A program made the position numbers and the translations under genes. Positions 14,775 through 22,590 of a DNA stretch of 41,309 bases are shown here, piece by piece. Under the pieces are notes generated by a model. It saw only the letters and a list, made by a program, of their open reading frames with translations. It was not told where the DNA came from and searched no databases. The first letter of the stretch is position 1; every line of letters begins with the position of its first letter. Location of the stretch: assembly GCF_000423085.1 (NCBI RefSeq), contig NZ_AUHH01000041.1:1-41309 (forward strand), written 5' to 3'. The DNA comes from Granulicoccus phenolivorans DSM 17626 = NBRC 107789 = JCM 15570. Its GTDB lineage: Bacteria; Actinomycetota; Actinomycetes; Propionibacteriales; Propionibacteriaceae.

Positions 14775-15416
14775 TCAGGAGACCGCGATCACCTGGCGGT
14801 CGGCCTCGTACGCCTTGCGCGCCGCCCAGGCACCCCAGTTGCGGTTCATGTACTCCTGCGCCCGACGCTTGATCGACTTCGCCTCACCCAGGGCCAGATC
14901 CTCGGCCACCACGTGCTGGGCGCGTCCGATCATCCCGATGCAGCCGATCAGGGCCGACATCTCCGGGGAGGCCGACTCGTTCGCCTCCAGCGTGGCCAGC
15001 AGTTCCTTGCGTACCTCTCGCTCCGGCACCGGGTCCACCGTCGGGTAGCGATCGGACTTGACCAGACCGAGGACGCTACCGACCTTCTTGCGCAGCAGGC
15101 CCTGCTCGACCAGGGCGTCCAGGATGTGCACCTGGGCACCGACCTTCAGCCGCTCGATCGCACGGTACTGGCTGTAGTCATCGCGGGGCAGCTGCTCCAG
15201 GGCCCAGCTGAGCACGATGGAGTCGGTGTCCCGGTGCGTCACCTGGATCCGGTTCTTGCGGACATCCCCCTCGTCGTGGCTGACCAGGGCGAAGTTCTGC
15301 AGCGCAAGGTCGCACAGGATCGCCCCTGCGAGGCCGTAGCGAATCGCATGAGAAGCGACCATCCGGCCCGATTCGTTATCGGTCAGGATCAGGGCCAAGT
15401 CCTCTGAAACCAGCAT
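14775..15416 (-). CDS. GPP34 (GOLPH3-like) family protein, copy 1
   Basis: Copy 1 is 213 residues from the ATG at 15416: MLVSEDLALILTDNESGRMV, LAGAILCDLALQNFALVSHD, EGDVRKNRIQVTHRD, then LVEQGLLRKKVGSVLGLVKS. I chose 15416 because both paralogues begin at the same point (ML-x-x-E-x-L-x-L) and an AAAGGAG site lies about 9 nt upstream; a longer frame to 15464 would put that site inside the gene. The C terminus RRAQEYMNRNWGAWAARKAY resembles copy 3 more than copy 2. A TATAGG sequence on the minus strand near 15480 may be the -10 of this cluster. Confidence 0.87.
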   Translation of the reverse strand: MLVSEDLALILTDNESGRMVASHAIRYGLAGAILCDLALQNFALVSHDEGDVRKNRIQVTHRDTDSIVLSWALEQLPRDDYSQYRAIERLKVGAQVHILDALVEQGLLRKKVGSVLGLVKSDRYPTVDPVPEREVRKELLATLEANESASPEMSALIGCIGMIGRAQHVVAEDLALGEAKSIKRRAQEYMNRNWGAWAARKAYEADRQVIAVS

Positions 15417-15567
15417 CTCGCTCGACTCCTTTGTCATTCTGTTGTGGGCCAACGACGTACACACCTGATCCCCACCCTATAACCGTCGGCGGCCTCGATG
15501 TGCGGGATGTTGCGTCCCTCGGGACCTCGCGGATTGTTCGGCCCGGCTGAGGGCTCCCCGGCACAGG

Positions 15568-15599
15568 TCCCGAAAAGTGTCGGGATCGGCGACTAGGGT
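15568..15599 (+). promoter_or_regulatory. Putative promoter/operator of the opuC-type operon
   Basis: TAGGGT at 15594-15599 is a plausible -10 about 30 bp before the GTG start. A 6-bp dyad, TCCCGA (15568-15573) and TCGGGA (15580-15585), covers the expected -35 area and could be an operator. No good -35 hexamer is seen. Confidence 0.35.
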
Positions 15600-15628
15600 C
15601 GAACCGACCACCTCCGAAAGCAGGGACA

Positions 15629-16876
15629 GTGATCGAGTTCAAGTCGGTGTCGAAGACCTATCACGACGGGACGCAGGCCGTGCGCGAGCTGAGCCTGACC
15701 GTGCCCAGTGACGGGATCACCGTGTTTGTGGGGCCGTCGGGGTGTGGGAAAACGACCACGTTGCGGATGATCAACCGGATGATCGAGCCGACCCGCGGCG
15801 AGATCGTCTGGGACGGCGTCCCGATCCGCAAGATCAAAAAAACCACCCTGCGCCGCCAGATGGGCTACGTGATCCAGAACGGCGGACTCTTCCCGCACCG
15901 CACGATCGTGGAGAACATCGGTACGGTGCCGCAGTTGCTCGGCTGGGACGACCACGCCACGCAGCGCGCCGCACTGCAACTGATGGATCAGGTCGGGCTG
16001 GATCGCAAACTTGCGAACCGGTTCCCCGCCCAACTCTCCGGGGGGCAGCAGCAACGCGTCGGGGTGGCGCGCGCCCTGGCCGCCAATCCGGACCTGCTGC
16101 TGATGGATGAGCCCTTCTCCGCGGTCGATCCGGTGGTCCGGGCCGACCTGCAGACGCTGGTCAGTGACCTGCAGCGCGAGTTGAACAAGACCGTGGTGCT
16201 GATCACCCATGACATCGACGAGGCGATCCGGATGGGCGACCGGATCGTGGTGCTGAAGCCGGGCGGGGTCCTGGCCCAGTACGGCACTCCGCAGGAGATT
16301 CTGGATCATCCCGCCGACGACTTCGTGGCCGAGTTCGCCGGCCGCGACCGCGGCTACCGCTCGCTCACCTTCACCCGCTCCTCGGATCTGACGCTGAGCG
16401 CGGTCGCCACCGTCCGCCACGCCGCCGCGGCCTGGTCCCGGGAGGGAGCCGACCGCACCGAACCGGTGCTCGTGCTGGATGAGCAGGCCCGACCGGCGGG
16501 GTGGGCCGACCCGGCGCGGCCGGGGGCCACGCTGCAACTGGGCAGCACGTTCACCGTGGGCAGTTCGATGCTGCGCGATGTCCTCGAGGCCGCGCTGACC
16601 TCCCCGGTCGGGCTCGCGGTGGGGGTCCAGGAATCCGGTCGGTACGCCGGCGTCGTGCCGGCGACCGAGGTGATGACCCTGGTGCAGCGACACCGGGCCA
16701 CCGTCGCCGAGGACAACGCCGCCGCCGCGGCCCAGTCCGAACCCGGCACCACGACAACGCCCAAGCCTGAAGCAGTCGAGGACGAAGCAGTCGAGCCCGA
16801 AGCAGTCGAGCCGGCGGCGGTCGAAGCCGACGTGGTCGCGCCCGAAGCGGTCGAGCCCGGCGACGGGACGAAATGA
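15629..16876 (+). CDS. Glycine betaine/osmoprotectant ABC transporter ATP-binding protein (OpuCA-like)
   Basis: The 415-residue ATPase powers uptake of quaternary-amine osmoprotectants. Walker A GPSGCGKTT (35-43), Q-loop VIQNGGLFPH, signature LSGGQ (136-140), Walker B LLLMDEPF (156-163) and the switch His in VVLITHDIDEA are intact. A C-terminal region of about 110 residues (SDLTLSAVATVRHAAAAWSR onward, VGVQESGRYAGVVPATEVMT) looks like the CBS pair that senses ionic strength in OpuA/OpuC. The last 35 residues or so are low complexity, built on an EAVEP-like repeat. It starts with GTG at 15629 after AGGGA, and its stop overlaps the next start by 4 nt. Confidence 0.93.
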   Translation: MIEFKSVSKTYHDGTQAVRELSLTVPSDGITVFVGPSGCGKTTTLRMINRMIEPTRGEIVWDGVPIRKIKKTTLRRQMGYVIQNGGLFPHRTIVENIGTVPQLLGWDDHATQRAALQLMDQVGLDRKLANRFPAQLSGGQQQRVGVARALAANPDLLLMDEPFSAVDPVVRADLQTLVSDLQRELNKTVVLITHDIDEAIRMGDRIVVLKPGGVLAQYGTPQEILDHPADDFVAEFAGRDRGYRSLTFTRSSDLTLSAVATVRHAAAAWSREGADRTEPVLVLDEQARPAGWADPARPGATLQLGSTFTVGSSMLRDVLEAALTSPVGLAVGVQESGRYAGVVPATEVMTLVQRHRATVAEDNAAAAAQSEPGTTTTPKPEAVEDEAVEPEAVEPAAVEADVVAPEAVEPGDGTK

Positions 16877-17565
16877 TGGATTTCACCTGGATCGGCAACA
16901 ACCTCGCCGACATCGGGGCCAACCTCGGCCTGCACGTGATCCTGTCGGTCGCGCCGGTGCTGATCGCCCTGGTGATCTCGCTGCCGGTCGGTTATCTGCT
17001 GCATCGCACCGGGCGTACGGCCAATGTGTGGGTCGCGCTGATCGGCCTGTTGTACGCCGTCCCGTCGGTGGCGCTGTTTGTGGCGATGCCGCTGTTGCTG
17101 GGCACCCAGATCCTGGATCCGATCAACATCGTGATCGCGCTGTCGGCGTACGGGGTCGCGCTGCTGGTCCGCAGTGTGGTCGACGGGTTCCGCCGGGTGG
17201 AGGAGTCGGTGCGGCTGTCCGCGGACGCGATGGGCTACGGCTCGGTGCGGCGGGTGCTCACCGTGGAGCTGCCGCTGGCGATGCCGGTGGTCTTCTCCGG
17301 GCTGCGCGTGGTCACCGTCTCCACCATCTCGATGGTCTCGGTCGGCGCGGTGATCGGCAACGGCGCCCTGGGCCAGTATTTCGACCTCGGCTTCCGGCAG
17401 AACTTCCTCACCCCGGTGATCGTCGGGATCATCCTGATCATGGCGCTCGCCCTGCTCGCCGACGGGCTGATCCTGCTGACCCAACGCGTCACCCTGCCCT
17501 GGTACGGACTGCGCACCCGGCAGGCGCGCAGTCGCGGCCCGCGACCGACGGAGGTGATCGTGTGA
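16873..17565 (+). CDS. Osmoprotectant ABC transporter permease (OpuCB-like)
   Basis: The 230-residue product is an integral membrane protein with about five or six hydrophobic spans, for example LHVILSVAPVLIALVISLPV and ALIGLLYAVPSVALFVAMPL. The binding-protein-dependent permease loop is seen around RLSADAMGYGSVRRVLTVEL followed by PLAMPVVFSGLRVV (EAA-like motif, G at the expected place). ATG at 16873 overlaps the ATPase stop (ATGA). It pairs with the second permease directly downstream, also overlapping. Confidence 0.92.
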   Translation: MMDFTWIGNNLADIGANLGLHVILSVAPVLIALVISLPVGYLLHRTGRTANVWVALIGLLYAVPSVALFVAMPLLLGTQILDPINIVIALSAYGVALLVRSVVDGFRRVEESVRLSADAMGYGSVRRVLTVELPLAMPVVFSGLRVVTVSTISMVSVGAVIGNGALGQYFDLGFRQNFLTPVIVGIILIMALALLADGLILLTQRVTLPWYGLRTRQARSRGPRPTEVIV

Positions 17566-18218
17566 GCCCATTCGGCTTCCTCGCCGATCCGGCGAACTGG
17601 CAGGGCCCCGATGGCATCCTGCAGCGCCTGCTGGAACATCTGGTCTATTCGGGGCTGAGCCTGTTGCTCGCCATGGTGGTCGCGATTCCGGTCGGCATCT
17701 GGATCGGGCACACCCGACGCGGCCAGGCGGTCATCTCGTTGGTGGTGAACGCCGCCCGCGCGATCCCGACGCTGGGTCTGCTGGTGCTGGTCGTGCTGCT
17801 GCTGGGCACCGGCCTGATGCCGGTCGTGCTGGCGCTGGCCATCCTGGCGATCCCGCCGATCCTGAACGGTACGGTGACCGGGTTCAACACCGCCGACCCC
17901 GACGCGGTGTACGCCGCCCGGGCGGTCGGGATGACCGGCGGCCAGGTGATCGGGAAGGTCGAACTGCCACTGGCCATGCCCCTGATCATCTCCGGACTGC
18001 GCAGCGCTACCCTGCAAGTCGTGGCCACGGCCACCATCGCGGCCATGGCGGCCGCCGGTGGCCTGGGCCGCTTCGTCATCGACGGTCAGAAACGCCGGGA
18101 TGGCTACCCGGAGATGTTGGCCGGAGCCCTCCTGGTGGCGGTCCTGGCGATCGTGCTCGACCTGCTGTGGGGCCTGATCGGCTGGGCCAGTCGCCGGCGT
18201 ACCCATCAGACTGCGTGA
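17562..18218 (+). CDS. Osmoprotectant ABC transporter permease (OpuCD-like)
   Basis: The second permease is 218 residues from a GTG at 17562, which overlaps the previous stop (GTGA); no ATG is placed usefully. Transmembrane stretches include LVYSGLSLLLAMVVAIPVGI, LVLVVLLLGTGLMPVVLALA and MLAGALLVAVLAIVLDLLWG. The EAA-like loop is AVGMTGGQVIGKVELPLAMP. Sequence between the two permeases is clearly related, as in OpuC systems where two permeases form a heterodimer. Confidence 0.92.
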   Translation: MSPFGFLADPANWQGPDGILQRLLEHLVYSGLSLLLAMVVAIPVGIWIGHTRRGQAVISLVVNAARAIPTLGLLVLVVLLLGTGLMPVVLALAILAIPPILNGTVTGFNTADPDAVYAARAVGMTGGQVIGKVELPLAMPLIISGLRSATLQVVATATIAAMAAAGGLGRFVIDGQKRRDGYPEMLAGALLVAVLAIVLDLLWGLIGWASRRRTHQTA

Positions 18219-18270
18219 CCCACAACCGACCGATTCCGACGACCATTCCTCGAACCGACAGGGGCCCATC

Positions 18271-19173
18271 ATGCATCGCCGAACCTTTCTCGCCCTCGGA
18301 GCCGTCGTGCCCCTGGCCGCCTGCGGGGTCAACCAGAATCCGCTGCAGGGCGGCCAATCGAGCGCCGCACCGGGGACGCTGACCGTCGGCTCGGCCAACT
18401 TCACCGAGTCCCAGGTGATCGCCGAGCTGTACGCCGGGGCGCTGGCGGCCAAGGGGGTCCAGGTGACCGTGAAGCACGGCATCGGCTCCCGCGAGGTCTA
18501 TCTGCGCGCCCTGCAGGACGGGTCGATCCAGATCGCCCCCGAGTACACCGGCAACCTGCTGCAGTATCTCGATGCGAAGAATCCGGCCAGCAGTCCGACC
18601 GACATCGTGCAGGCGCTCAAGGGGGTGCTGCCCCAGGGCCTGACCGTGCTGGATCCGTCCCAGGCGACCGACCAGGACGTCTACTGCGTCACCCAGGCGT
18701 ACGCGACCGAGCACAAGCTGAGCCAGCTCGGGGACCTCGCGCCGATCGCCTCGACGGCCGTTCTCGGGGGACCGGCCGAACTGAAGGATCGCCCCTACGG
18801 CCCGCCCGGACTCGCGTCGATCTACCAGGTCACCTTCAAGGAGTTCGCGTCCTACGACTCGCCCGCGGTGAAGCTGAAGGACCTGACCGACAACAAGATT
18901 CAGGTGGCCACCTTCTTCACCACCGACGCCGCCATCGGCGACAACGGACTGGTTCAGTTGGCCGATCCGCACCAGATGATCCTGCCGCAGCAGGTGATCC
19001 CGCTGGTACGCCAGGAGGTCACCGCCCGGGCCGGTGCCGCGGAGGCGATCGATGCGGTCCAGAAGGCCCTGACCACCGAGGAACTGACCGCGTTGAACAA
19101 GCGGGTCGACATCGACCACGCCAGCGCCAAGGACGCCGCGGCCCAGTATCTGAAGTCGAAGGGTCTGGCCTGA
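18271..19173 (+). CDS. Osmoprotectant ABC transporter substrate-binding lipoprotein (OpuCC-like)
   Basis: The 300-residue solute-binding protein has a lipoprotein signal, MHRRTFLALGAVVPLAACG, with lipobox LAAC (Cys19). The RRTFL run suggests possible Tat export. The mature part begins the OpuAC fold with LTVGSANFTESQVIAELYAG and includes GSREVYLRALQDGSIQIAPE, EYTGNLLQYL and FTTDAAIGDNGLVQL. Family members bind glycine betaine, carnitine or choline in an aromatic pocket; the exact ligand cannot be read here. It lies 52 bp after the second permease, completing the operon, and is followed by a strong hairpin. Confidence 0.93.
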   Translation: MHRRTFLALGAVVPLAACGVNQNPLQGGQSSAAPGTLTVGSANFTESQVIAELYAGALAAKGVQVTVKHGIGSREVYLRALQDGSIQIAPEYTGNLLQYLDAKNPASSPTDIVQALKGVLPQGLTVLDPSQATDQDVYCVTQAYATEHKLSQLGDLAPIASTAVLGGPAELKDRPYGPPGLASIYQVTFKEFASYDSPAVKLKDLTDNKIQVATFFTTDAAIGDNGLVQLADPHQMILPQQVIPLVRQEVTARAGAAEAIDAVQKALTTEELTALNKRVDIDHASAKDAAAQYLKSKGLA

Positions 19174-19222
19174 GGCTGACCCCAACCGGTCAGCAGCGGT
19201 CCGGGCGAGGGCGGACACCACA

Positions 19223-19264
19223 CGACCCGGGCCCGGCAGGACGAATCCTGCCGGGCCCGGGTCG
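19223..19264. terminator. Strong hairpin between convergent genes, probable bidirectional terminator
   Basis: Perfect 18-bp arms at 19223-19240 and 19247-19264 flank the loop ACGAAT. The stem is GC-rich (CGACCCGGGCCCGGCAGG on the left arm). It sits 50 bp after the binding-protein gene and 23 bp after the convergent glucosaminidase gene. There is no T tract, as is common in actinomycetes. Confidence 0.85.
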
Positions 19265-19286
19265 ATCGGAGGGGTCAGCTGTCAAC

Positions 19287-20744
19287 TCACCAGCCGGTCC
19301 TGGCCAACTTTCCGCCGGCCTGCGTGGCCTTCGGTCCAGCCGGGGCGACCTTCGGCGCCGGAGCGTTCTGCTGCGGAGCCTGCGCCTGCGGCGCCGGGAC
19401 CTGCTTGCCCTTCGACTTCAGATCCGCGGAGGTGCCGGGCATGCCGTCCTTGGCCGGATCCTGCGGCATTTCGGCGCGGACCTTGGTCGGATCCTCCGCC
19501 TGCTTGCCGGACGTCGCCGGGCTCGGGGTGGGCGTGCCCTTGCCGGCGGCATCCCCGGCCGGGGTTGCGGTCGGCTTGGCGCCGGGGGTCGCGGTCGTGC
19601 CGGGCGTTGCCGTCCGGCTCGGCGTGGCCGTGGCACTCGGCTCAGCTGTCGCGATCGGCGTCACGGTGCTGCTGGGCTTGGCCGTGGCGCTGGGCGTGGC
19701 GGTCGCGCTGGGCTTGGCGGTCGCGCTCGGGGTGGCCGTGGCGCTGGGCTTGGCCGTGGCGCTCGGGGTGACCGTCGCGCTCGGGGTGGCCGTGGCGCTG
19801 GGCGTTACCGTGGCACTCGGCGTCGCCGTGGGCTTGACCGTGGCGCTCGGGGTGGCCGTGGCGCTGGGCGTTCCCGTAGCACTCGGCGTCGCCGTGGGCT
19901 TGACCGTGGCACTCGGCGTCGCGGTCGCGCTCGGGGTGGCCGTCGCGCTGGGCGTGACCGTGGCACTCGGCGTCGCAGTCGCGCTGGGCGTGACCGTCGC
20001 GCTGGGTTTGGCCGTGGCACTCGGGCTCTTGGTCACGGTCGGGGTAGCGCTGGGCTTGGCCGACGGCGAGGCACTCGGGCTCGCGGAGGCACCCCCGTTG
20101 TACTGATACAGGTTGTACTGCTTCATCATCGAGGTGATCTGCGCGGTGTACCCCGGATCGGTCGCGTACCCGGCCTTGTGCACCTCGGCGATGAACTGGT
20201 CCGGATTCGACTTGTAGTCGAACGCCTTCTTGTACCGCGAGTTGACCGTCAGGAAGTTGCCATGGTCCAGGAAGGAGTCCGCGGCATCGCCATAGGTGCG
20301 GAAGCCGTCGGTGATGGTGACCTTGGACCCGTTGAAGACCTCCTGGGTCTGCATGTTGAGGCAGCCGGTGGCGTACGGCCCCAAGGAGCGACCGCTGCCG
20401 CACTTGATGCCGAAGAAGGCGTTGCCCTTCTGGGTCAGGCCCGACTTGCCCCACCCGGATTCCACGATGGCCTGCGCCATTGCGACCGAGGCGGGTACGC
20501 CGAACTTCTTCTCACTCGCCTGGGCCAGCGGCTTGATCGAGTTGATGAAGGCCGACTGACTGGAGGTATCGACCTTGGTGGCTGCAAGAGCGGGCAGCCC
20601 GACGACTCCCGCGCCGATCGTGAAGATCGCCCCCAGGACGATGGTGGACAATGTTGCGGACCCAACCCGGCCCGTCCGGGTCGGACCGGCTCTGCCCATC
20701 CATTCCTGGGCAGCTGTGCGTGCTTTGGCGGCAAGATGCTTCAT
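19287..20744 (-). CDS. Exported glucosaminidase-domain cell-wall hydrolase with long ATPSA repeat region
   Basis: The 485-residue product has a secretion signal (TLSTIVLGAIFTIGAGVVGL then PALAATKV, cleavage likely after ALA). A glucosaminidase (FlgJ/LytG-like) domain spans roughly residues 55-212: VAMAQAIVESGWGKSGLTQK carries the catalytic Glu, followed by GNAFFGIKCGSG, FRTYGDAADSFLDHGNFL and GYATDPGYTAQITSMMKQYN. Residues of about 215-390 are six-residue PSAT-type repeats, likely a wall-spanning linker. The C terminus ends GGKLARTGW. I chose ATG at 20744, with AAGGGG a few bases before it, over an in-frame start at 20771. It should cleave peptidoglycan glycan strands. Confidence 0.88.
   Translation of the reverse strand: MKHLAAKARTAAQEWMGRAGPTRTGRVGSATLSTIVLGAIFTIGAGVVGLPALAATKVDTSSQSAFINSIKPLAQASEKKFGVPASVAMAQAIVESGWGKSGLTQKGNAFFGIKCGSGRSLGPYATGCLNMQTQEVFNGSKVTITDGFRTYGDAADSFLDHGNFLTVNSRYKKAFDYKSNPDQFIAEVHKAGYATDPGYTAQITSMMKQYNLYQYNGGASASPSASPSAKPSATPTVTKSPSATAKPSATVTPSATATPSATVTPSATATPSATATPSATVKPTATPSATGTPSATATPSATVKPTATPSATVTPSATATPSATVTPSATAKPSATATPSATAKPSATATPSATAKPSSTVTPIATAEPSATATPSRTATPGTTATPGAKPTATPAGDAAGKGTPTPSPATSGKQAEDPTKVRAEMPQDPAKDGMPGTSADLKSKGKQVPAPQAQAPQQNAPAPKVAPAGPKATQAGGKLARTGW
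19570..20095 (-). repeat. In-gene 18-bp tandem repeat (six-residue Pro/Ser/Ala/Thr unit)
   Basis: About 500 bp of the glucosaminidase gene consist of degenerate 18-bp units, each coding for variants of ATPSAT, KPSATA or VTPSAT. Synonymous variation between units is low in the middle (19660-20035), pointing to recent unequal exchange. Copy number is likely to differ between strains. Confidence 0.85.
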
Positions 20745-20986
20745 GGTTTCCCCTTCCAGCCGCCTCGACACTAAGTTCGGCTACCGGGGAGTCGGCAACG
20801 ATCCTGTCCGCCCTTATAGGGACAGAAGATCTCGAAAATTTCCGGCCAATATCGTCGCGGCTAGGGGAAACACCGAGAAGCTGAGGGAATCCCAGTCGGT
20901 TCCCAAACACCTGAACCTCAAGCGGAACTTGAGACTCAACTCTCTCTCAAGTCGCACGAGTCACAGCCGTTGCAGGGGAACGGCGG
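20745..20986 (-). promoter_or_regulatory. Intergenic region upstream of the glucosaminidase gene
   Basis: This 242-bp stretch separates two same-strand wall-hydrolase genes. It is less GC-rich than its surroundings and holds a perfect dyad, CTCAAG (20917-20922) and CTTGAG (20928-20933), with a 5-bp centre. The downstream 150 bp could be a structured 5' leader, but I could not match it to a named riboswitch. No promoter is certain. Confidence 0.35.
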
Positions 20987-21973
20987 TCAGGACACGTTGT
21001 AGCGATAGTAGTCGTTGGCCTTCATCAACGTGATCAACGACTCGGCGTAATTCGGATCGGTGGCGTAGCCGGCGTTCTGCAGACCTCGGGCGAAGGCATC
21101 GGCGTCCCCGTTGGCCGCGAAGGCGGGGGCATAGCGCGAGTTCTGCTTCAGGAAGCCGGCGTAGTCGGTCACCGAATCCTTCATCGAGGCGTAGCTGCGG
21201 AACGGCTCGGTCGCCTCCACCTGTTGCCCGTTCACCCACTCGGTGGTCTTGCGGTTCTCACAGGCGACCACGACCGGGCTGGACTGGTTGTGGCACTTCA
21301 CCCCGAAGTAGTTGTTCCCCGGGGCCGAGCGTCCGTAACCGGTCTCCTGGGTAGCCTGGGCCAGCGCAATGGCCGCGGGAACCCCGTAGTCCCGCTGGCT
21401 CTGCTGGGCATAGGGGACCAGGGTCGCGATGAACTGATCCGACTCCGACTCCGCCGGCAGCTTGTCGGAGATGCCCTCGAACAGCTTGCTCCAGGTCTGC
21501 CGGTCGACCCGATCGCTGGTCGGCAGTCCGGCCTGCTGCTGGAAGGCGTGCAGCGCCTCGACAGTGGCGGCATTGAAGACCTGTTCCACGGCCACCTGAT
21601 GGCCCTGGGCGGTCAGCAGGGTCTGCAGCGCCTTGACCTGCCGACCGGTGTCACCCGGGCCGGCGTCCACCCCGATCCGGGCAAGCACCTCCTTGGTGCC
21701 GGCGCCGTCCCCGCTCAGCCCGTTGGCCTGCTCGTACGCCTGCAGCGCCGACTGCGTCTGGGAGCCGAAGGTGCCGGTGATCGGCACGTCGAATTTCTGC
21801 GCGGTGAGCAGGTACTGCAGCGCGGTCACCCGCGGCCCGGTGTCGCCTCGACGCAACTCGGCATCGCGGCCGGAGGTCCACGCGCGCACGGCCACGATCG
21901 CAACCACCACGGCGACGACGAGGACGATCAGTACGACCAGGCGGATGCGGAGTCGGGAGGCACGGGTGCTCAT
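20987..21973 (-). CDS. Membrane-anchored glucosaminidase with two peptidoglycan-binding domains
   Basis: The 328-residue protein has one N-terminal membrane span (LVVLIVLVVAVVVAIVAVRA) with no clear cleavage site. Two PG_binding_1 modules follow, at about 38-102 (LRRGDTGPRVTALQYLLTAQ) and 103-170 (GDTGRQVKALQTLLTAQGHQ). The glucosaminidase domain occupies about 175-328: ALAQATQETGYGRSAPGNNY has the catalytic Glu, then YFGVKCHNQ, FRSYASMKDSVTDYAGFL and GYATDPNYAESLITLMKAND. Its catalytic domain is similar to that of the neighbour at 19287. Likely role: septal or lateral wall remodelling. Confidence 0.9.
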   Translation of the reverse strand: MSTRASRLRIRLVVLIVLVVAVVVAIVAVRAWTSGRDAELRRGDTGPRVTALQYLLTAQKFDVPITGTFGSQTQSALQAYEQANGLSGDGAGTKEVLARIGVDAGPGDTGRQVKALQTLLTAQGHQVAVEQVFNAATVEALHAFQQQAGLPTSDRVDRQTWSKLFEGISDKLPAESESDQFIATLVPYAQQSQRDYGVPAAIALAQATQETGYGRSAPGNNYFGVKCHNQSSPVVVACENRKTTEWVNGQQVEATEPFRSYASMKDSVTDYAGFLKQNSRYAPAFAANGDADAFARGLQNAGYATDPNYAESLITLMKANDYYRYNVS

Positions 21974-22098
21974 TCGAGCCTTTCAGCGAGGACCGACGCG
22001 ATCAGCGTCGAGGTGGAGCCACCGTGATCCGAGACTACCCGCGTCGCCGGAATTGACCCGCCTCCGGACGCGGAATGCGCCAGAGGTAGCGTCAGAAA

Positions 22099-22590
22099 AT
22101 GGACCTCCTCGCCACAGTGGCTCACACCTTTCTCACCACTCCCAGGCTCGCCCGGGCCCCGATCGCGCTGTACCGCCGCGGTCTCGGCTTCGTGTTCGGC
22201 GAGCGCCTGCTGATGCTGGAACACCGCGGACGGGTTTCCGGCGAACCCCGCCAGGTCGTGTTGGAGGTGGTCGGGCACCCGTCGGCGAACGTGCTCGTCG
22301 TGGCCAGCGGATTCGGCCCGACCGCCCAGTGGTACCAGAACCTGCAGCACGAACCGAAGTGCCGGGTCAGCATCGGGTGGCGGCGGGACAGCCCGGCCCT
22401 GGCCCGGATGATGGACCCCGACGAGGCCCGGGGCGTACTGGCGCGCTATCAGCAGGAGCATCCGCAGGCCTGGAAACGGCTGCGCTCGGCGATCGAGCAA
22501 TCCATCGGACGGCCGGTGACCGAACTGCCCCTGGTCGAACTCACCAAGCAGTGGAGCCCCGGCCGGACCACGGCGATGGCGGATGACTGA
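22099..22590 (+). CDS. Deazaflavin (F420)-dependent nitroreductase-family protein
   Basis: The 163-residue product belongs to the DDN/DUF385 split beta-barrel family of actinobacterial F420H2-dependent reductases. Visible parts are LLMLEHRGRVSGEPRQVVLE, NVLVVASGFGPTAQWYQNLQ and a C-terminal helix around AWKRLRSAIEQSIGRPVTEL. Substrates of such proteins vary. A TAGCGT -10 element at 22087-22092 lies 6 bp before ATG, so the message is probably leaderless. The stop overlaps the next gene by 8 nt. Confidence 0.88.
   Translation: MDLLATVAHTFLTTPRLARAPIALYRRGLGFVFGERLLMLEHRGRVSGEPRQVVLEVVGHPSANVLVVASGFGPTAQWYQNLQHEPKCRVSIGWRRDSPALARMMDPDEARGVLARYQQEHPQAWKRLRSAIEQSIGRPVTELPLVELTKQWSPGRTTAMADD

Noticed and set aside
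16354-17571. Long minus-strand frame antisense to the osmoprotectant transporter genes, rich in His, Asp and Arg
   Set aside because: Typical antisense shadow in GC-rich DNA; the plus-strand genes have full motifs and coupling.
20745-20986. c-di-AMP (ydaO-type) riboswitch upstream of the glucosaminidase gene
   Set aside because: Gene context would fit, but I cannot find the conserved GACAGCTCACC-like core or the paired GGG/CCC blocks.
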